A DNA stretch of 64,000 nt from Acidimicrobiia bacterium (lineage in GTDB: Bacteria; Acidobacteriota; Vicinamibacteria; Vicinamibacterales; CAVVIG01): NCBI GenBank assembly GCA_016871175.1, contig VFZL01000010.1:1-64000 (forward strand), written 5' to 3'. The notes under the pieces are model-generated. The model was given only the letters and a program-made list of their open reading frames with translations, searched no databases and was not told the DNA's origin. Below, piece after piece: positions 54,861-63,455 of this stretch (its first letter is position 1; each line of letters begins with the position of its first letter). Both the position numbers and the translations under genes were made by a program.

Positions 54861-57722
54861 CTAGAAGACGAGGCGGAAGCCGAGCTGCGCGCTCCGCGGC
54901 TTGAACGCCGCACCGATGTTCTGCTGCGGTTGCCGGTAGAGCGGACTGGCCTCGGTGGTCACGTACGATCCGTAGTTCGCATGATTGAAGACGTTGAACA
55001 CCTCGAGCGATCCCTCGAGCGTCGTGCGCCCCCACAACCTGAATCGACGAATCATCCGGACGTCCATGCGATGGATAGGCCGACCCACGATGTCGGTGCG
55101 CGGCACGATGGTCCCGTCAGGCCTCAAGCGGAGCGAGAAGTTGCCGCTGTTGCGCAAGTCCCCGCCGTAGTTGGTGAGGAAGCGCTGGCCGGAACCAAAG
55201 TGATACAGCCCGCTGATCTGGAAGCCAAGCCCCGGCTCGACGATGGTGTTGAACACCGCGCGGTGTTTCTGTGCGCCCTCGGCCGGTGCCCACTCGTTGC
55301 CAAGATCGCGGGGCACTGGGAACGGAACCTCGGACCGGCCCGAAAATGGCTGCGGGGTGTAGTCCGTGAAGTCCGAGAGCGTGTACGTGGCCGACGCTTG
55401 CCACCGTGCGGTCATCCGTCGCGAGAAGGCGGTCTCGAGGCCGTGGTAGTTCGACCTGCCGCGGCTGAACGCCTGCTGGACGATGCCCCAGCTCGGGAAC
55501 GGGCGCCGGCTCACATCGGTAAAGGGGTACGGCGCACCGGTCGCGGGGTTGTACGACAAGTTCGTGTTCATCAAGTACTGTTCATTCCGCCCGGCGGTCC
55601 AGATGTAGTCGGCCTGCATCGACATTGTCTCGCCGATCTGCCGCTGGAAACCGATCGACGTCTGGTAACTAAATGGCGTCTCGGCGGTGGTGCTCACGAT
55701 CCATCCGACGGTGTCCTGCGGAATCCGTCGGGCTTCGTCGTAGGTCGGCTTCCGGCCGTTGAACGGATCGCTGGCGAAGTTCGAGCGGTTGTCATTCACG
55801 ATCGTCGGCACGCGCAGCAGCTCCGCGTTCACCGGCGTGTGGTGGGCCCACTGGTCCTTGGGGCCCATGAAGTACACGCCCCACCCGCCGCGGATGACCG
55901 TCTTTCGGTCCTGACTGGAGAACGCGAAGCCGAGTCGTGGGCCGACGTTATTCAGATCCTGTTTCGTCCGCTCACGAATTTCGGGCACCTCCCATTGGTT
56001 CGCGGCCCAGTTGTACGCGACGTCCCACCGCAGACCGAGGTTGAGCGTCAGCCTCGAGTTGACCATCCAGTTGTCCTGGAACCACGCCGCTGCGTACGGC
56101 ACTCGGTTGACCCAGCTGTACTTGCCGAACTGCGTCACGGACTGGGACCAGCGAACGGAGATCGGCGACAAGGGCGCCAGACTCCACGTCGACGGATTGT
56201 CCCACTGCGGGAACAGGGACTCGATGTTGGCCGGCACGGGACCGCCGTCGGCCTGGAGCACACCATAGCGATTGACGTTCCACTCGTAGAAGTCGTGGTT
56301 CCACAGGAAATCGCCGCCGACCTTCAACTCATGCGTACCCCGCGCCTCCTTCACCAGCGAGAAATCCTCGCGCACCGACCACGTCCTGCCGTTCAACCGC
56401 AACGGGAACGACACGCCGCCGCCGATGGTGTACCCGCGCAGCCGGATCGCCGGTGCATCGAAACAGCAGCGACGGTACTGATCGGAAAACGTCATGAAAT
56501 ACCCGAGCTTCAACTCGTTGACCGCACGCGCGCTGAACACCTGGGCCAGGGAGATGAACCCCTGATAGTTCTGGAACTCGCGTGTGTTCAGCGCCGACGG
56601 ATGGTTCGTCACAGAATTGAAGCCGACCGGGTCGATGGGAATGTCGTTCTTCCAGGCATTCGCGCGTACGAGCAGCCGGGTGTTCGCCGTCAATTGCGTG
56701 TCGACGCGAGCGCCGGCCGTCTGCTCCACCCGCGTGGCGCCGATGTCGGGAATGTTGAAGCTCGGATAGGGGCTGTTGAACGTGAACGTCGTCGGCTCGC
56801 GCTCGCTCTCGTAGTACCCGAAGAAATGCATGCGATCACGCACAATGGGACCGCCGATCGTGCCACCCACCTGTTGGTTCGAGTACGGCAGCACCCGATT
56901 GGCAACGAAGTCCGCCGCCTTCATCGAATCATCGCGGAAGTAGCCGTAGAAGGACCCTGAGGGCACGTTGGCGCCTGACTTGGTGACGGCATTCACGAGC
57001 ACTCCGACCGACCGCCCCTGCGTGGCGTCGAAGCGGCCGCTGACGAACTGGAACTCCGCCATGGCGTCTCGCGAATACTTGGGCGATCCGAACGACGCCC
57101 CGGCCATCGTCTGCGTGACATTCTGCCCGTCGACGTTCAGCTGGTAGTAGCCCCCTTCGTTGCGGAGTCCCGCCATGCCTCCGCCGGCTTCTGCGCCGAG
57201 GCCCACTGGAGAGTTCCCGACTTCGTTCGCGCGGCTGCCCGGCGCGAGCATCGTGAGCGCCATCCAGTTGCGGCCGTTCACAGGCAGCGCCTGCACCTGG
57301 ATCGGGGTGACGTTGCCGGCCAACTGTGACGCGCCAGTGTTCACCAGCGGCACCGCCCCAGTGACCGTGACGGACTCCTGCACGGTGGACACGCTGAGCG
57401 TCAAGTTGATCTCGGAGTTCTGGCCGACGAGCAGCTACACGTTCTCTCTCGTGACGGTGGAGAAGCCGGACAGCTCGGCCGTGACACGATAGATACCAAC
57501 GCGCATCGCCGGAATGCGATACAGGCCGGCCCCATCGGTAACGCTCGTGAACGTATTGCCGGAGGCGACGTGCACGGCGGTGATCGTCACGCCGGGCAGC
57601 ACGCCCTCTGTGGCATCGCGCACGATGCCCGACATCGACGTCTCCTGCGCCGACACGCGGAGCGCCGAGACCCACACCAACAGCAGCGCTGTACCGAGAC
57701 GGTTTGTCGTCCGTAGCATCAT
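54861..57722 (-). pseudogene. Oar-like TonB-dependent receptor, interrupted by an in-frame TAG
   Basis: ATG at 57722 gives a signal peptide, then the carboxypeptidase-regulatory-like domain (MSGIVRDATEGVLPGVTITA, then LYRIPAMRVGIYRVTAELSG). A TAG at 57437-57435 follows (STVTRENV-stop-LLVGQNSEINLTL). Relatives usually read NVQLLVGQ, so CAG to TAG is likely. The same frame continues through plug (SVTVTGAVPLVNTGASQLAG) and barrel to 54861, ending RLVF. The third receptor of this type in the window, it shares the general layout of the intact one at 18254-21361. Confidence 0.87.
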
Positions 57723-58090
57723 TGGACCCTCTCCTCACTCCACGAGCGGGCGAACCCTCCGACCATGCGCACGAACCCATGCGCCGACAAGCGAATCGGT
57801 TCGTTCGTGCCTTGGCGCGATGTGAAGGACTCAACGCCCAGGACGACCGTCAATGCGATGATCGACTGGAACTCGGAACGATGAACGACGCCAGTATCGC
57901 GACGGCCGTGGCAAGTGTCAAACGCGTCCGCGCACGACGTGATGTCGATTGATGGGCTGGCTACACTGTCTACGGGAGGCGCCCCGGGTAGCCTTGTTCG
58001 CCCAGACAATCGAGGCACCCGGCGCTGACCAGTGCGTCAGCCGCCCGAGCGCCTCTCTCCGATTCGAAGATCAGGCTTGGTGGTGGAACG
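57723..58090. other. Intergenic region between receptor and VOC genes
   Basis: These 368 bases separate two divergent genes and should carry both promoters. Only low-quality open frames are present; no repeat, RNA fold or consensus promoter stands out. Confidence 0.4.
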
Positions 58091-58465
58091 GTGCCGATTA
58101 TCCCACTGGTTAGATGTCGCCACATCGCGGCGTCCGTGGCGTTCTACACCGCGATCCTCGACTTCGAGTGCGAGGACGACACGAGCGAGCGTCACGATCC
58201 GACCTTTGTCACGCTGCGGCGTAACGCCGATGTCCTCTTCTTGTCGAGCCATGCGGGCGACGGGCAATTCGGGCAGGCCGTGGTCGTCCTCACCGATGAC
58301 GCGGACGGATTGTTTCGCGCGTTTCAGGGTCGGGGGCTCCGAACGCCCAGCAATCCGGCGTCTCCCGTCCACGAAGGCCCGCTCGATCAAACCTGGGGCA
58401 CGCGTGAGTTCTACGTGACCGATCCTGACGGCAACACACTCCGATTCGTTCAGCCACGACGCTAG
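58091..58465 (+). CDS. VOC-superfamily (glyoxalase/bleomycin-resistance-like) protein
   Basis: This 124-residue protein starts at a GTG. It has the paired beta-alpha-beta-beta-beta modules of the vicinal-oxygen-chelate fold. It opens with a '[20 protein letters not shown]' unit and closes with the typical '[17 protein letters not shown]' end, whose acidic residue would ligate the metal. Members include glyoxalases, dioxygenases and resistance proteins; none can be chosen here. A perfect hairpin follows downstream, shared with a convergent gene. Confidence 0.8.
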   Translation: MPIIPLVRCRHIAASVAFYTAILDFECEDDTSERHDPTFVTLRRNADVLFLSSHAGDGQFGQAVVVLTDDADGLFRAFQGRGLRTPSNPASPVHEGPLDQTWGTREFYVTDPDGNTLRFVQPRR

Positions 58466-58500
58466 CCGGCTCGACGGCGCCCTGCCCGCGAAAGGCGTGA

Positions 58501-58529
58501 GCCCACGCCTGCTTGCGCCAGGCGTGGGC
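58501..58529. terminator. Perfect 10-bp hairpin between convergent genes
   Basis: GCCCACGCCT (58501-58510) and AGGCGTGGGC (58520-58529) form an uninterrupted 10-bp stem with a 9-base loop, midway between two convergent stop codons (58465 and 58541). There is no T-run on either side, but the location fits a bidirectional transcription end. Confidence 0.5.
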
Positions 58530-58540
58530 ACCGAAATGCC

Positions 58541-59170
58541 CTATCGAGGAAACGGCGCCAACGCTGGTGTGGCGCCGGGTGGAAGGGGCGTGCGAGCGGT
58601 ATTCAACGTCATCGCCACCAGCGTGTACCACCCGCTCAGGCCAATCGCGTCGACGATGCCCTGCTCGCCGAACTTGGCGAGGGCGCGCGCGTAGGTCGCG
58701 TCGCTCACGCTGCGATGACGGTGAAGCTCGATACAGAAGTCGTACAACGCGGCTTCATCCTCGGCCATCTTGTCTGGCCGACGGCCCTCCGCCACCGCCT
58801 TCGAGATCTCGGGGCTCAGCCCCCCTTTCATCGCCAGCGGATGGTGGGCGTTGTACTCGTAGTTCTGCGTCCACTCGCGGGCGGTGATCAGGATGACGAG
58901 CTCGGACAGACGCGGTGGCAGCGAGCTGTTGAACCGCAGGTAGTCGCTCAAGCCGCGCGCGCGATTCAGCATCTCCGGACTGCGCAAGATCACAGCCCAT
59001 GGGCCGGACACTGATCCACGCGCCGCCTCGAACTCGGCCTTGGCTTTCTTTTGAGCGTCGGACAACTTGTCAGCCGGGATGGGCGGCATGCGCTCTTGGG
59101 CCCAGGCATCCGGGGCTGACGCGGCAAGCAGCATGGCAAGCAGAGCGGCGGGTGTCATCACTCGAAGCAT
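58541..59170 (-). CDS. Secreted carboxymuconolactone-decarboxylase-family protein
   Basis: The ATG at 59170 (or 59158) gives a signal peptide (TPAALLAMLLAASAPDAWAQ). The mature protein is all-helical with the CMD family pattern: 'SPEMLNRARGLSDYLRFNSS' helix, then 'RLSELVILITAREWTQNYEYNAHH'. The AhpD-type CxxC is absent, so it is not a peroxidase of that kind. The family acts as decarboxylase or aldolase-like enzymes or alkylhydroperoxidases; an exported member with no known role is common in acidobacteria. The long open frame upstream of 59170 is Arg/Glu-rich shadow. Confidence 0.75.
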   Translation of the reverse strand: MLRVMTPAALLAMLLAASAPDAWAQERMPPIPADKLSDAQKKAKAEFEAARGSVSGPWAVILRSPEMLNRARGLSDYLRFNSSLPPRLSELVILITAREWTQNYEYNAHHPLAMKGGLSPEISKAVAEGRRPDKMAEDEAALYDFCIELHRHRSVSDATYARALAKFGEQGIVDAIGLSGWYTLVAMTLNTARTPLPPGATPALAPFPR

Positions 59171-59320
59171 GGGCAGTCTCTCCGTGACGGATTCTAGCGC
59201 GTTCCGTGCAGTCCTGAGCCGAAGCGCCTGGCCGCGTACGAGGCCGAGGGTCGTTTCCGCTCGGACCCTGTGTGCCGGCTCAGGTTCCCGTCCGACAAGG
59301 ATCGATAGGAAGCCACAGCT

Positions 59321-60427
59321 GTGCCGACGCGCCCCACGCACATCCCTGAGCACGACGCCATTCGCGGCCTCGCCGCGCTCGGTGTCGTGCTCTTCTACGC
59401 GTTCCCGTTCACGTTCTTCCACGGCTGGAGCTTCGTCGATCTGTTCTTCGTGCTCTCCGGCTACTTGATCACGACGATCATCCTCGAGCACGCGCAGGCC
59501 CCGGGGTTCATGAGAGCGTTCTACTACCGCCGAGCGCTGCGCATCTGGCCCGTGTACTACCTGACACTTGTCGGCGTGTGTCTGGCGAATGCGCTGTCAC
59601 GCACAGGCTTTCCAATGGACGCGTGGCTCCAGCACGCCACCTTCACACAGAACGTGCAGCAATACTGGTTTGGGACGAAACCACTCTTCGTCAGCACGTT
59701 CGGTCCTTCGTGGTCGGTCGCCGTCGAGGAACAGTTCTATCTCTTCTGGCCCCTGGCCCTCCGCCTGTTCGGCGGGCGCGCCGTGGTCCCTCTCGCGTTG
59801 GGCCTGCTCGGGCTGGGCCTGCTCGGGCGGGCGATCGGCTGGCACTATGACATGCTGGTGTCGCGACCCGATGGTCTCGCACTCGGCAGCGTTCTGGCGA
59901 TCGCCTGTGCGGAGGCTCGGGACGTTGCACGCCGCCAGATGCTGAGACGCTGGTTCGTCTGGGGTGGCGCCGCAGCGGGAGCGTACGTGCTGGTGCTCTC
60001 GTACGTGTTCTGGAGGAACCCTGAACCGCAGTGGAAAGTCGTCACGTTCCTGGCGTTTGCGGTCCTCTACGCCTGCGTCCTGGGTGGGATCATCCTCCAC
60101 ACGGGGCACCGCCGCCTGAGCGTTTTGCGGTTCCGCGGGCTCACGTACCTCGGCCTCATCAGCTACTCCCTGTATCTCACGCACCTGCCGGTGATGACCT
60201 ACCTCCCCACGTTTCTGCGACGGTTCGGTGTGACGTCACCGAGCGTTCAGGTCATGGCCACGTGGATCGCCATCTTCTGCGTACCTGTCGTTCTATATGT
60301 CTGCGTCGAGCGCCCGATCTTGCGTCTCAAGGATCGCGTGCCCTATCGGGCGCCGGGCAGCCATGCGCCGACGGCTACCGCGTCGGCGGGCGTGTACGCG
60401 CAACCTGCGGGCGCGGCAGCGGAGTGA
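59321..60427 (+). CDS. Acyltransferase-3 family membrane protein with altered active-site residue
   Basis: The product has 368 residues and about ten membrane helices. The family (OafA/NodX-like) transfers O-acyl groups to surface glycans. The first helix carries the family's R-x10-H motif, but here it reads R15 ... Y26 (IRGLAALGVVLFYAFPF) in place of the usual histidine. Other family blocks are intact: VDLFFVLSGYLITT and RRALRIWPVYYL, and TFGPSWSVAVEEQFYLFWPL. The start GTG (59321) follows AGGA. The His-to-Tyr change needs one base (CAC to TAC) and may impair catalysis. Confidence 0.85.
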   Translation: MPTRPTHIPEHDAIRGLAALGVVLFYAFPFTFFHGWSFVDLFFVLSGYLITTIILEHAQAPGFMRAFYYRRALRIWPVYYLTLVGVCLANALSRTGFPMDAWLQHATFTQNVQQYWFGTKPLFVSTFGPSWSVAVEEQFYLFWPLALRLFGGRAVVPLALGLLGLGLLGRAIGWHYDMLVSRPDGLALGSVLAIACAEARDVARRQMLRRWFVWGGAAAGAYVLVLSYVFWRNPEPQWKVVTFLAFAVLYACVLGGIILHTGHRRLSVLRFRGLTYLGLISYSLYLTHLPVMTYLPTFLRRFGVTSPSVQVMATWIAIFCVPVVLYVCVERPILRLKDRVPYRAPGSHAPTATASAGVYAQPAGAAAE

Positions 60428-60593
60428 CGCAGGGCACGAACTCGAGGTGCGGGAGGTACGCCACCTCGGGAAGCCCGGTCACCGGCGCCAGCGCTTCGCG
60501 ACCACGGCTGCCGCGGGCCTCCCGCGTCGTTCGGGCGTGGCCATACGGGTCGCGTTCGAGCTCTTCGGGGACGAATGCCGACGTACGCTTCAT
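60375..60593 (-). CDS. Small hypothetical protein, divergent from the RNA candidate
   Basis: ATG at 60593 opens a 72-residue basic protein (MKRTSAFVPEELERDPYGHA start) with no known motif. The ribosome-binding site is weak. Its 3' end overlaps the convergent acyltransferase by 53 bp. It lies divergently next to the TATAAT promoter at 60612-60617. Composition is protein-like but not decisive. Confidence 0.35.
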   Translation of the reverse strand: MKRTSAFVPEELERDPYGHARTTREARGSRGREALAPVTGLPEVAYLPHLEFVPCVTPLPRPQVARTRPPTR

Positions 60594-60617
60594 CTGCTTT
60601 CTATGCGAGCGTATAAT
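60589..60617 (+). promoter_or_regulatory. Strong-looking -10 with weak -35
   Basis: A perfect TATAAT (60612-60617) follows a weak -35 (TTCATC at 60589-60594) with a 17-bp spacer. Transcription would begin near 60624, at the foot of the RNA fold described next. Confidence 0.5.
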
Positions 60618-60620
60618 CCT

Positions 60621-60680
60621 GCTCTTGATTCCGGCGGGATGGCGTAGGGCCGGAACGGAGCAAGAACCTCTGAATTCAGA
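60621..60680 (+). ncRNA. Candidate structured leader RNA
   Basis: Directly after the TATAAT, TTCCGGC (60629-60635) pairs perfectly with GCCGGAA (60649-60655) around a 13-base purine-rich loop. GCTC (60621-60624) can pair with GAGC (60658-60661), or TCTTG (60623-60627) with CAAGA (60661-60665), adding an outer stem. A perfect 12-bp palindrome TCTGAATTCAGA follows at 60669-60680. The element sits about 60 bases upstream of two tiny CxxC proteins. I do not recognise it as a known riboswitch class. Confidence 0.4.
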
Positions 60681-60740
60681 CGATTCGGAGCTGTCTGTCT
60701 TCGTGGGAGTGGACTTCACGCTGCAGGCTCGTGCAATAAC

Positions 60741-60956
60741 GTGCGCGGACGGCGTCGCTTGGTTTGCAGGAGTTGCCACACCATGCTCTGCCTCCCCGAC
60801 CGCCGTTTTGAAGCGTACGACCGACGAATCGACGATCGCGGCGGTCGGCGCCTGACGGACCGTCGCCCCGATATCGCCCACGGTAAGCCGTGCGACGAGT
60901 GCGACACGGGCATCGCGTCGCTCGTCCATTCACGCGAGCGCGGACGCGAGCTGTGA
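60741..60956 (+). CDS. Small CxxC protein
   Basis: The 71-residue form starts at the GTG at 60741 and includes two CxxC pairs, CRSC (residues 9-12) and CDEC (about 51-54), separated by an Arg/Asp-rich stretch. An ATG at 60783 with AGGAG ten bases upstream would lack the first pair. The CxxC pairing suggests zinc binding. It is followed three bases later by another tiny CxxC ORF. Function is unknown. Confidence 0.4.
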   Translation: MRGRRRLVCRSCHTMLCLPDRRFEAYDRRIDDRGGRRLTDRRPDIAHGKPCDECDTGIASLVHSRERGREL

Positions 60957-60959
60957 TTG

Positions 60960-61052
60960 ATGTATCGGTGCAACCACTGCGGACTCCTCCAGGAAGTGGC
61001 GACCGATCGATTCCACGTCATCAACGGCAGACCGGTCACTCTCCACGCGTAA
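60960..61052 (+). CDS. 30-residue CxxC peptide
   Basis: ATG at 60960 begins three bases after the stop of the previous small gene. The peptide is MYRCNHCGLLQEVATDRFHV followed by INGRPVTLHA. It has one CNHC knuckle, like a half zinc ribbon. The tight spacing suggests translational coupling. It is too short for the usual gene callers. It could pair with the upstream CxxC protein to complete a metal site. Confidence 0.4.
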   Translation: MYRCNHCGLLQEVATDRFHVINGRPVTLHA

Positions 61053-61105
61053 CCCGAAGGGTTAGTGGCCTGCCCGCCGTGCGGCCAGACTAGAATGGTC
61101 CTGCT

Positions 61106-61927
61106 TTGCGCGCTCACGGGTGGTTTTCCTCGCAGACCTGGCGGCGGGTGACAGCCGTGCTCCTCGCGCTGATCGTGGGTGCGTCGGTGGCATCCGCTCA
61201 GCGCTGGCGCTTTCCGGTCGCTACACCAGAATCCTACGATGGCGCCTTTCATTTCTGTCGCGTCGCGTTCCGCCGCATTCCGGGTGGCGACGGCGGCGGG
61301 TGGACCACCGACTACCCTGACGCGGACCGGAACCTCTCGACGCGCCTCTCCGAGTTGACCAAGATCGCGGTCAGCTTTGACAACGGTGGCGACCCCAGGC
61401 ACCTCGTCGTCCAGTTGACGCAGCCAGAGCTCTACAGCTGCCCAATGCTGTTCATGTACGAGGTCGGCAACTTCTTCATCGACGAGGCGGAAACCGCTGC
61501 GCTGCGCAACTACCTGCTCAAGGGCGGCTTCCTCTGGGTCGACGATTTCTGGGGGACGCGCGCCTGGAACAACTGGGAGAGCCAGATACGGAAGGTGTTC
61601 CCATCGAGCACCCATCCCATCGTCGAGGTGCCGCTCGATCACGTGCTCTTCCATCAGTTCCGTACCGTGACCAACATCCCGCAAATCCCTGCCGTCGACT
61701 TCTGGCTCGGTACCGGCGGCACCTCGGAGCGGGGCGACGACAGCCGCGTGCCCCACGTGCGCGCGATTACCGATGAGCGCGATCGGATCATGGTGTTGAT
61801 GTCGTACAACACTGATTTCGGAGATTCCTACGAGCGGGAGAGCGTGAGCCACGAGTACTTCCTGACCTTCTCCGTACAAGGCTACGCGTTCGGCATCAAC
61901 GCGATCGTCTATGCGTTGACGCACTGA
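61106..61927 (+). CDS. DUF4159 protein (second copy)
   Basis: This paralogue of the protein at 33499-34314 has the same blocks: YDGAFHFCRVAFRRIPGGDG, then GGFLWVDDFWGTRAWNNWES, and the end VQGYAFGINAIVYALTH. The TTG at 61106 gives 273 residues; a GTG at 61148 directly before the hydrophobic segment (VTAVLLALIVGASVASAQ) is an equally good start. The protein is probably exported or membrane-anchored. No function is established. A hairpin follows. Confidence 0.8.
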   Translation: MRAHGWFSSQTWRRVTAVLLALIVGASVASAQRWRFPVATPESYDGAFHFCRVAFRRIPGGDGGGWTTDYPDADRNLSTRLSELTKIAVSFDNGGDPRHLVVQLTQPELYSCPMLFMYEVGNFFIDEAETAALRNYLLKGGFLWVDDFWGTRAWNNWESQIRKVFPSSTHPIVEVPLDHVLFHQFRTVTNIPQIPAVDFWLGTGGTSERGDDSRVPHVRAITDERDRIMVLMSYNTDFGDSYERESVSHEYFLTFSVQGYAFGINAIVYALTH

Positions 61928-61982
61928 GCAGTCACCGGTCGCACGGCACAAGTCGCCAGTCAGTCCTCGCGCAGACCCATAT

Positions 61983-62009
61983 CGATGCGATATCACTTCG
62001 ATATCATCG
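61983..62009 (+). terminator. Hairpin downstream of the second DUF4159 gene
   Basis: GATATC (61989-61994) pairs with GATATC (62000-62005) over a 5-base loop, and CGAT (61983) with ATCG (62006-62009) across a 2-base bulge. It is AT-richer than its surroundings. No U-tract follows, so it is terminator-like at best. Confidence 0.35.
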
Positions 62010-62020
62010 GAGAGCCGGCC

Positions 62021-62200
62021 ATGACGAAGGCGTCATGTGCGGGCAACCGAGAACGGGTGTGCTCGTGCGAACCCGTGCTTCTCGAACGGATCGGCGTCGG
62101 CGTCTCCCGCGAAGACGGGCGTGTCCAAGAGCGAGACGCGGAACGCGCTCCTGAACCAGCCGTGGGGTCGCCACAAGCTCTCGCGGCGGCGTTGACGTGA
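62021..62200 (+). CDS. Possible small ORF coupled to the pseudouridine synthase
   Basis: ATG at 62021 opens 59 residues with four early residues of Cys/Lys character (MTKASCAGNRERVCSC) and a Glu/Arg-rich rest. Its TGA overlaps the GTG start of the next gene (GTGA at 62197-62200), a classical coupling overlap. No family is recognised and it may be spurious. Confidence 0.3.
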   Translation: MTKASCAGNRERVCSCEPVLLERIGVGVSREDGRVQERDAERAPEPAVGSPQALAAALT

Positions 62201-62946
62201 AGACCAGGTCGCACAAACGCGCGCTGAAGACGCTCGAGCGCATCCTTTCGAAGGCCGGCCTCGGGTCGCGCACGGAGGCGCGCCGCTGGATTCACCAGGG
62301 TCGGGTGCAGATCAACGGGACTGTCGTGCAACACCCGGACGCCTGGGTCGACCTGACTCGAGACCGTGTGCGGTTCGACGGCCGACCGCTCGAGGCCCGC
62401 GAACGCCTGTCCATCCTGCTCTACAAGCCGACTGGCTATCTCACCACGTACAGGGATCCGGAGGGTCGACCGACCGTCTACGATCTCACGACGTCGATCA
62501 AGACGTTCTTGTCTCCCGTCGGCCGACTCGATCTCGACACGTCTGGCCTGCTCGTCATGACCAACGACACGCAGATCGCAGAGCGGATCACCAACCCCGA
62601 GTCACACGTACCGAAAACCTACTTGGTCAAGGCCTCGACAGTGCTCACCGACGAGCAGCTGCAGCGTCTGCGAGACGGCATCCCATTGCGGGATGGGCTG
62701 ACGCGACCTGCCACCGTCACGCGCCTCCGCGACTCGTCGAAGTACACACACGTGGAGATCACCGTGACGGAGGGACGCAACCGGCAGGTCCGCCGGATGA
62801 TTGAGGCGCTCGGTGCGCACGCGTTGAAGCTCGTCCGCGTGCAGATCGGACCGCTGCGCATCGGCACGCTGCCGATTGGAAAGTGGCGACACCTGACCGA
62901 CGAGGAGATCGCAGCCCTCCTTCAATTCAGATCGATGCCCTTGTAG
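62197..62946 (+). CDS. Pseudouridine synthase, RluB/RsuA type
   Basis: This 249-residue enzyme starts at a GTG. It isomerises a uridine in ribosomal RNA to pseudouridine. Residues about 11-60 are an S4 RNA-binding domain (RILSKAGLGSRTEARRWI). The catalytic domain has the essential aspartate D112 in GRLDLDTSGLLVMTND and the C-terminal block TEGRNRQVRRMIEALG typical of the RsuA/RluB/E/F group. The basic N-terminus fits RNA binding. The exact target (23S 2605 or another site) cannot be told. Its end overlaps the convergent DinB gene by 25 bp. Confidence 0.9.
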   Translation: MKTRSHKRALKTLERILSKAGLGSRTEARRWIHQGRVQINGTVVQHPDAWVDLTRDRVRFDGRPLEARERLSILLYKPTGYLTTYRDPEGRPTVYDLTTSIKTFLSPVGRLDLDTSGLLVMTNDTQIAERITNPESHVPKTYLVKASTVLTDEQLQRLRDGIPLRDGLTRPATVTRLRDSSKYTHVEITVTEGRNRQVRRMIEALGAHALKLVRVQIGPLRIGTLPIGKWRHLTDEEIAALLQFRSMPL

Positions 62947-63431
62947 TAGCCGACGTCGACGCCCTTGCGGCTCTTCACGGCGTACGTGACTTGCCCAACG
63001 TGATACGAGAAGTGCTCGGTGACGTGGACAAGGATGGCGACGCCGGTTTCGTCGAAACCTTGGACACGCCGCACCTCGAGCAGCTGCCCCGGCGTCAGGC
63101 GGTCGAGCGCGAGCTCGACATCCGCCATGACGTCGTCCAGGCGTTGCAGGAGCTCGTTCGCCGGAATCGGACCGCGTTGGTCGAACTCGGCCTGACGACG
63201 GCGGACGTCCGGCCGTCCGCCGAGACCGCTGAGCACCCACTGCCGCAGGTTGCCACAGAGGTGCAACACGAGGTTCCCGATGCTGACGGTTTCGGCGTTC
63301 GGTCGATACCAGATCTCCTCAGTCGAGAGCATCGACACGCACGTCTTCAGCCTCGGCACGCACTCGCTGCACAGGCGTCGTCTCGCTTCGTGGATAATCG
63401 CCGCCGCGAGCGCGTCGCTCGTCGAGTCCAT
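62922..63431 (-). CDS. DinB/DUF1572 family protein
   Basis: This 169-residue protein starts at the ATG at 63431. It is a four-helix DinB-like fold with the three conserved metal-binding histidines in 'GNLVLHLCGNLRQW' and 'HVTEHFSYHVGQVTYA'. DUF1572 members may be metal-dependent thiol transferases; none is established here. It is co-directional with the DUF1501 gene just upstream (24-bp gap) and convergent with the pseudouridine synthase. Confidence 0.85.
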   Translation of the reverse strand: MDSTSDALAAAIIHEARRRLCSECVPRLKTCVSMLSTEEIWYRPNAETVSIGNLVLHLCGNLRQWVLSGLGGRPDVRRRQAEFDQRGPIPANELLQRLDDVMADVELALDRLTPGQLLEVRRVQGFDETGVAILVHVTEHFSYHVGQVTYAVKSRKGVDVGYYKGIDLN

Positions 63432-63455
63432 CGCGTACCCGCCCCGGGCGCGCAC

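Noticed and set aside
2792-57437. Reassignment of TAG (or other stop) to an amino acid
   Set aside because: All three stop codons occur as interruptions, and TAG is the normal terminator of many intact genes in the same window.
58001-58090. Open frame extending the VOC gene upstream in another frame
   Set aside because: It is Arg/Ser-rich with no similarity to the VOC N-terminus, which starts well at 58091.
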